18,141 nt of DNA from Deltaproteobacteria bacterium. Its GTDB lineage: Bacteria > Myxococcota_A > Polyangia > Polyangiales > Houyiibacteriaceae. Under the pieces are notes generated by a model. That model made no database searches. It was not told the DNA's origin and was given only the letters and a program-made list of their open reading frames with translations. Shown here in pieces: positions 13,751 to 18,141 of the stretch (within the stretch, counting starts at the first letter, position 1; each line of letters begins with the position of its first letter). A program made the translations under genes and the position numbers. Where the stretch lies: assembly GCA_003647035.1 (NCBI GenBank), contig QMMB01000007.1, forward strand, positions 1 to 18,141. Direction: 5' to 3'.

Positions 13751-15065
13751 CTTCCGGCTCTCCTTGCAGCGTCGCGACAGCGTCCAGGCAGACCCTCGCC
13801 TTTAGCTCGGTTTCGGCGAGCTCGCGATGTGGGTCGCTGGCTTCGACGATTCCGCCCCCCGCCCAGTAGGACACCCGGCCTCCGGCGACGGTCGCCGTGC
13901 GAATCGCCACAGCCAGCGAAAGTCCACCATCGTGGTCGATGAACCCGAGCGCGCCGCAGTACACGCCTCGCGGATGCTGCTCCAATTCCTCGATGATCTC
14001 GAGCGCACGGATTTTGGGAGCTCCGGTGACACTCCCCGGAGGAAACGTCGCTTCCAGGATAGCCTCGAGCGAAACTTCGGGACGGGTGACGCAGCTGACG
14101 GTGCTCACGAGGTGATAGAGGCCTGTAAACGGCTCCACGATCATTGGCGAGGCGACCTTCACCGTCCCGGTTTGCGCGACGCGACCGAGGTCGCTCCGCA
14201 TGAGGTCGACGATCATCGAGTGCTCGGCCCGCTCCTTTGGATCGGCGCGTAGGCGTTGTGAGGCACCGTCGTCGGTCGCCTCGCGCCGGATCGTCCCTTT
14301 GATCGGGCGAGTCACCAGCGTCTTGGTCTCCGCATCCCAGTGGATGAAGCGCTCCATGGTGCACGCCAGCACCGCATGGTCGCCTCCATCGACAAACATC
14401 CCGAGCGGGACCCGGCTGGCGACCCGCATCGCTTGCCAGAGCTCGAGCGCATCGCCCGCGAACGAGCCCGACCACCGCCTTGCGACGTTGACCTCGTACA
14501 CTTCGCCCATGCCGATGTAGTCGAGAGCCCGTTCGATCGCCCTGCGGTGCGTTTGTGCGTCATCCACTTCGATCGCGCCGATCGAAGGGGGGATCGGCGT
14601 TCGTTCCGGCAACGCGTCCAGTCGCGCGCGAAAGGCATCGGCCGCGCTTCGGCTGTCGCCCACCACCCAGGTTTCCCCATTCTCATGATCGATGGCTACT
14701 AGCGCCGGGTAGCGCCGGAACAGTATGATCGGATCGTGTGCGCGCTTGAACCGCGCCTGGCCCCGAGCCGGAGACGACCAAAACGCATCGTATGCGATGT
14801 AGCCGATCCAGGCTGGTACCTCGCTCGGGCCCGGGCCCTCGGGGTTTACCGTGTTGGCGCGCTGAACGACGTGACGAAGGGCCGCGAATGGTGATTCGAC
14901 CCCGAATTCGACTCGGATCTCATCGGATGGCCAGGCCGCGATGAACGAATAGCGTCCGTCTCTCGACTCGCTTCGATTCGAATCGAGCCAGGCGAACCCA
15001 GCTTCCCCGCTCAGACGTCGCGCGACGCTGAGCTCATCGATTGAAGCGGCGCGTTCGGCCCACAC
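13743..15065 (-). CDS. pabB: Aminodeoxychorismate synthase component I (PabB)
   Basis: This encodes 440 residues. It converts chorismate, with ammonia from PabA, to 4-amino-4-deoxychorismate for folate. The chorismate-binding domain fills the C-terminal two thirds: VYEVNVARRW, ERFIHWD, TRPIKGTIRR, DLMRSDLGRVAQ, EPFTGLYHLVSTV, ATFPPGSVTGAPKIRALEII and YWAGGGIVEASDP. Lys256 within PIKGT is the residue that distinguishes PabB from anthranilate synthase, which has PIAGT. The N-terminal part (GEAGFAWLDSN.. PAWIGYIAYDAF) is the usual beta-rich cap. The start is GTG at 15065 with AGAGAAG a few bases upstream. No PabA or PabC is seen in the window. It is divergent from the kelch lipoprotein, 48 bases apart. 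Confidence 0.93.
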   Translation of the reverse strand: MWAERAASIDELSVARRLSGEAGFAWLDSNRSESRDGRYSFIAAWPSDEIRVEFGVESPFAALRHVVQRANTVNPEGPGPSEVPAWIGYIAYDAFWSSPARGQARFKRAHDPIILFRRYPALVAIDHENGETWVVGDSRSAADAFRARLDALPERTPIPPSIGAIEVDDAQTHRRAIERALDYIGMGEVYEVNVARRWSGSFAGDALELWQAMRVASRVPLGMFVDGGDHAVLACTMERFIHWDAETKTLVTRPIKGTIRREATDDGASQRLRADPKERAEHSMIVDLMRSDLGRVAQTGTVKVASPMIVEPFTGLYHLVSTVSCVTRPEVSLEAILEATFPPGSVTGAPKIRALEIIEELEQHPRGVYCGALGFIDHDGGLSLAVAIRTATVAGGRVSYWAGGGIVEASDPHRELAETELKARVCLDAVATLQGEPEDD

Positions 15066-15113
15066 GGCGCTTCTCTACTTGCTCGCCCGGCACCGGTAAA
15101 GCAACCTCCCGCC

Positions 15114-16463
15114 GTGCTTTGGCGAACGGTCTTGCTTGGCCTACTTTGCATCGCGGCCTTTGCTTGCAAAGAGTCCTCTACGCAATTCGTGTTCGAGGCG
15201 CGCATCGTCGATGGCCAGAACGGCAACCCCGCTGCTGGGACGGACGCCACAATCCTCCGAATCGGCATCCAAGAGGGTGAGCTGCCAGCCGAGGAGTACG
15301 AATATCCGATCACCGACGGCGAATTCGACGCCTTCCTGGAGTTCAGGTCCTTTGCGAGGCCCACTCGCATTCGAGTCGAGATGGAAGGCGCCACAACCGA
15401 GCTTCTGACTGCTCCTCCTGTATTCGTGCCTTCAGCGAGTAGGGGCTCCCTGCGTGTCGTGACCGCGGCGCCCTCGTCGTGCGAGCGCATCAGGTTCGAT
15501 CTGTTGGAAGCCCCGCGCGCCTTCTTCGGCATGGTGCGGTCCGGCACATTCGCGCTGATCGCAGGCGGCACCACCGCGTCCGACGAGCAGCTCGAGTTCT
15601 TCGACGCGCTCGAATGGGAATCTCGTTTGTTCATGGAGGACTTCGCGCTGTCGGACCTGGGCGAGACGCGCGCCGCCTCGATCGATGAGGCTGAAATTCT
15701 GGTTCTCCCCACCAACGCCCCGCCGTTCATCTTCAACATGCTCGACGCCACTCGCCGAATCACACCCGTGGTGCTTCACAATGGAGCGGGACCACGATCG
15801 GCCCTCGTATCGGTTCCTGGGGTCGGGGCGATGGTCATTGGCGGTGAGCTTGCAGGTGAAGCTCAATCGGCGGTGTCGCTCGTCGAACCGGAGGGCCAGG
15901 TGACCTCGTTGCAGCTGAGCGAGCCGCGTTCCGGTCCCGCGGCGACTGCGCTTGGGAACGATGTCCTGGTCGTCGGTGGCGACCCCGACGGGACCGCGGA
16001 AGTCCTCATCGCGGGCGATGGGGTGGGGCAGCTCGTCGACGGGGTGATGGATGGGGTCCGCGAATCCGGGCTTCTGGTCGGCGATGGCGAGAGCCGCGCC
16101 CTCTGGATCGGTGGCGCCGACGCCGGCGACGCGTTGCGACAAGACACCGTTCGCTTCGATGGTTGTCCCAGTAGTTGCGTGTCGGCCGCGGGCCCTCAGT
16201 GGACGACCGCGCGTTTTGCTGTGCTTCAGCCGACGCGGAGTGCACTCGTGATCGGCGGGGAGGGCTCGCGCCTGGTGGACGAGGTTCGCTGGAGCGCAGC
16301 GGACGTCCGGATCGAGCCGCTCTTGCAGCTCGATGTGCCGAGGGCCGGGGCAGCCGGCATCGTGCTCGAAAGTGGGGCGTTCATCGTTGCCGGAGGCGAC
16401 GACGGAGCGAGCATTCGGCAGGATTTCGAGTTCTGCGTTCCCGCGGCGCTCGAACCGCTATAG
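15114..16463 (+). CDS. Lipoprotein with seven kelch-like beta-propeller repeats
   Basis: This encodes 449 residues. GTG at 15114 begins a lipoprotein signal (WRTVLLGLLCIAAFAC, lipidated Cys18). A beta-rich N-domain (about 25-130, FEARIVDGQNGNPAAGTDAT) looks like a carboxypeptidase-regulatory or transthyretin fold. The rest is a propeller: hydrophobic strands ending in a Gly-Gly pair occur at residues 151, 243, 288, 333, 381 and 427 (for example LIAGG, VIGG, VVGG, WIGG, VIGG, VAGG). A degenerate equivalent, VLPT, sits near 199. The spacing is 44-48 residues, which gives seven blades. Such proteins usually bind other molecules at the cell surface or in the periplasm. No clear ribosome site is seen. 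The gene runs into the kinase gene downstream. Confidence 0.84.
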   Translation: MLWRTVLLGLLCIAAFACKESSTQFVFEARIVDGQNGNPAAGTDATILRIGIQEGELPAEEYEYPITDGEFDAFLEFRSFARPTRIRVEMEGATTELLTAPPVFVPSASRGSLRVVTAAPSSCERIRFDLLEAPRAFFGMVRSGTFALIAGGTTASDEQLEFFDALEWESRLFMEDFALSDLGETRAASIDEAEILVLPTNAPPFIFNMLDATRRITPVVLHNGAGPRSALVSVPGVGAMVIGGELAGEAQSAVSLVEPEGQVTSLQLSEPRSGPAATALGNDVLVVGGDPDGTAEVLIAGDGVGQLVDGVMDGVRESGLLVGDGESRALWIGGADAGDALRQDTVRFDGCPSSCVSAAGPQWTTARFAVLQPTRSALVIGGEGSRLVDEVRWSAADVRIEPLLQLDVPRAGAAGIVLESGAFIVAGGDDGASIRQDFEFCVPAALEPL

Positions 16464-16514
16464 AAGGGTGGGGTGGCGGCCCCCGAACCTGATATCCTCG
16501 GAATTCCCGGGCAG

Positions 16515-18141
16515 ATGTTACGTAAACTGGAGAAGTACGAGGTCCTCGACGAGATCGGCCACGGTGGAATGGCCACCGTCTACCGAGCGCGCGATAGCTC
16601 GCTCGACCGGTTCGTCGCGCTCAAGGTGCTGCATCCGCATTTGCAGCGAACGACCGAAGCTCGAGCCAGGTTTACCCGCGAAGCCAAGAGCGTTGCGAAG
16701 CGGCGGCATCCGCACATCCTCGAGATCTACGACTACAGCGGCGAAACGTCGGATGAGACGTATATCGCGGCCGAGCTTCTGACCGGACCTACGCTCAAGG
16801 ACTTCGTCCTGCAGCACAAGGAGGTGCCTCCCGAGATCGCAGCCTGCATCTCGCTGCAGCTCGCCGACGCCCTGCGCGAGGCGCACGCGAAAGGCATCAT
16901 TCACCGCGATGTTAAACCGGAGAACGTCCTCATTCATGAAGATCGCTGTGTGAAGCTCACCGACTTCGGCATCGCGCACATGGTCGACACCCACACGTTC
17001 ACCGTGACTGGTCAGATCTTGGGGTCTCCTGGTCACATGGCGCCGGAGCAACTAGAGGGGGGCACCTGCGACGTTCGGAGCGACGTTTTTTCCCTGGGGA
17101 CGGTCCTCTACTTCTGCGCGACGGGCCGCCTCCCGTTCGTCGGCCGCAACCCGCATCACTTGCTGAAGCTCCTCCTCGGAGGCGAGTATCCCGACCCGCT
17201 GCGCGTGCGTCCCGCGATTGGCGAAGATCTCGCCGGAATCGTGAACAAGGCGCTCGCTCGAGCCCCAGCGGATCGGTATCAAAGCGCCGCGGAGATGGCA
17301 GACGATTTGCGCCGGTTTCTGGTTGAAATGGGCATCGACGACCCTGACGAAGTGCTAGCTGGCTATCTCGCCAACCCCACCGCGGTCGCTCAGCAACTCC
17401 ATGAGCAATCGCTTCAAAGGCTTCTCACGGTCGGCGAATCGGCAGCAAAAAAAGGCGACGTGCCGAGCGCACAGGCCGCGCTGAGTAGGGCGTTGGCACT
17501 CGATGACGGGAACGATCGTGCCCTCAAGCTGCTGGGCTCCCTCGGTCGTCGCCGTCGCCGCAGCACCTTGATCGCCGCTGCCCTGCCGGTTCTTGCGGTG
17601 GCCTTCGTGGGCCTTGGGTACGCCGCATGGCTTCGAGGCGAAGTCGTTCCTCCCCCGACAGATGCGAGCAGCAGCGTGGGCGCAACGCGGAACGGTGCGC
17701 CGATCACTACGGGCGAAGCGCAAGACCCCGACGGGCCCGCGGAGCCGAGCGCCTCGCAGCAGACTCCCACCGAGGACCGCGCAAACAAAGCAGCCGTTCC
17801 CAATGGCAGGCGCTGGGTGGTGTTCAAGCCCACCCCTTCGAACGTGTCGATCAGCGTGGACGGCAGCCCCTTCAAACCGTACGGGCCGGACTTTCGGCGC
17901 GTCCGCCTCAAGGTGGGCACTCACACTTTTCGTTTCATCGGCGCGGAGGACTGCTGTGAGGATCGCGTGATCCGCAGGCGGATTGTCGCCGCCGCGCGTG
18001 ACTTCGAACTTTCGGTGAAGCTTCGCTACAAGGCCGCGAGGCTCTATCTCAAGGGTCCCACGGCGGCCGATGCCCGCGTTCGAATCACCCTTCCCGGGAA
18101 TCGCAAGGTGTCCGGGCGAATCCGGGAGATTCTCCGGGTCC
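16515..18141 (+). CDS. Transmembrane Ser/Thr protein kinase with TPR-like and PEGA-like parts; 3' partial
   Basis: The frame is open to the window end (542 codons visible). The kinase domain covers about residues 7-275: glycine loop IGHGGMATVY, ATP-binding Lys37 (VALKVLH), catalytic loop HRDVKPEN (130-137, Asp132), DFG at 150-152, APE at 176-178 and DVFSLGTVLYF. All key residues are present, so it should be active. A helical TPR-like segment follows (about 295-345, AAKKGDVPSAQAALSRALAL), then one TM helix (about 350-373), a Pro/Ser/Thr-rich linker and an outer PEGA-like beta domain from about 434 (WVVFKPTPSNVSISVDGSPF.. VGTHTFRF). The start could instead be GTG at 16473, which has AGAAGG five bases upstream; ATG at 16515 is preferred because the family core begins right after it. 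It probably pairs with the lipoprotein just upstream. Confidence 0.92.
   Translation, partial: MLRKLEKYEVLDEIGHGGMATVYRARDSSLDRFVALKVLHPHLQRTTEARARFTREAKSVAKRRHPHILEIYDYSGETSDETYIAAELLTGPTLKDFVLQHKEVPPEIAACISLQLADALREAHAKGIIHRDVKPENVLIHEDRCVKLTDFGIAHMVDTHTFTVTGQILGSPGHMAPEQLEGGTCDVRSDVFSLGTVLYFCATGRLPFVGRNPHHLLKLLLGGEYPDPLRVRPAIGEDLAGIVNKALARAPADRYQSAAEMADDLRRFLVEMGIDDPDEVLAGYLANPTAVAQQLHEQSLQRLLTVGESAAKKGDVPSAQAALSRALALDDGNDRALKLLGSLGRRRRRSTLIAAALPVLAVAFVGLGYAAWLRGEVVPPPTDASSSVGATRNGAPITTGEAQDPDGPAEPSASQQTPTEDRANKAAVPNGRRWVVFKPTPSNVSISVDGSPFKPYGPDFRRVRLKVGTHTFRFIGAEDCCEDRVIRRRIVAAARDFELSVKLRYKAARLYLKGPTAADARVRITLPGNRKVSGRIREILRV

Noticed and set aside
13743..15065. Possible anthranilate synthase (TrpE) instead of PabB.
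   Set aside because: The PIKGT motif with Lys256 marks PabB; TrpE has PIAGT. No trp genes are nearby.
17447..17453. A run of seven A in the kinase gene, which could act as a slippery site for frameshifting.
   Set aside because: The frame continues through intact TPR-like, TM and PEGA-like parts after it, and no stimulatory structure was evident. It is more likely just two Lys codons.

Overview
This is a gene-dense, GC-rich bacterial window with almost no non-coding DNA. The gene content suggests a Gram-negative member of the former Deltaproteobacteria, probably Myxococcota. The reasons are a system-I cytochrome c maturation operon, several secreted lipoproteins, a Hanks-type Ser/Thr kinase with a single transmembrane segment and a PEGA-like outer domain, and GTG starts with tight or overlapping gene junctions. 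This taxonomic placement is an inference from gene types; no search was run.

Layout. (1) 1-2827, plus strand: the end of a cytochrome c maturation operon. It contains a CcmF C-terminal part fused to CcmH (5' end outside the window), a small CcmI-like membrane coiled-coil protein, and a signal-peptide-bearing, membrane-anchored Ig-like protein whose tail resembles the same coil. (2) 2837-4691: ssb (with a 16-glycine linker) on plus, a DUF4345-type membrane protein on minus, and tlyA on plus. (3) 4651-6153: a putative lipoprotein and tRNA-Gln(TTG) on minus, probably one transcript, diverging from a DUF3124 membrane-anchored protein on plus. (4) 6164-11995, minus strand: a likely catabolic cluster read right to left. 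It holds two acyl-CoA dehydrogenase subunits overlapping by ATGA, an acetoacetate-decarboxylase-like enzyme, a bile-acid:sodium-symporter-family transporter, and a DUF1254/DUF1214 lipoprotein. (5) 12129-13151: an AraC-family regulator, divergent from that cluster; the gap between them carries a direct repeat spaced exactly 21 bp. (6) 13148-15065, minus: pabB (aminodeoxychorismate synthase component I) followed by an overlapping DUF924 gene. (7) 15114-18141, plus: a seven-bladed kelch-like lipoprotein followed by a transmembrane Ser/Thr kinase that runs off the window.

How the genes fit together. The clearest pathway unit is the AraC regulator plus two acyl-CoA dehydrogenases, the ADC-like protein and possibly the transporter. 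One dehydrogenase keeps the catalytic glutamate and its partner has lost it, which suggests an obligate heteromeric enzyme of the kind known from actinobacterial steroid side-chain oxidation. The kelch lipoprotein and kinase may form an envelope-sensing pair. The Ccm genes form a heme-delivery unit with fused and unusual accessory parts. I found no CRISPR array, insertion sequence, phage gene or defence system, and no convincing rho-independent terminator. No stretch longer than 150 bases lacks a gene.
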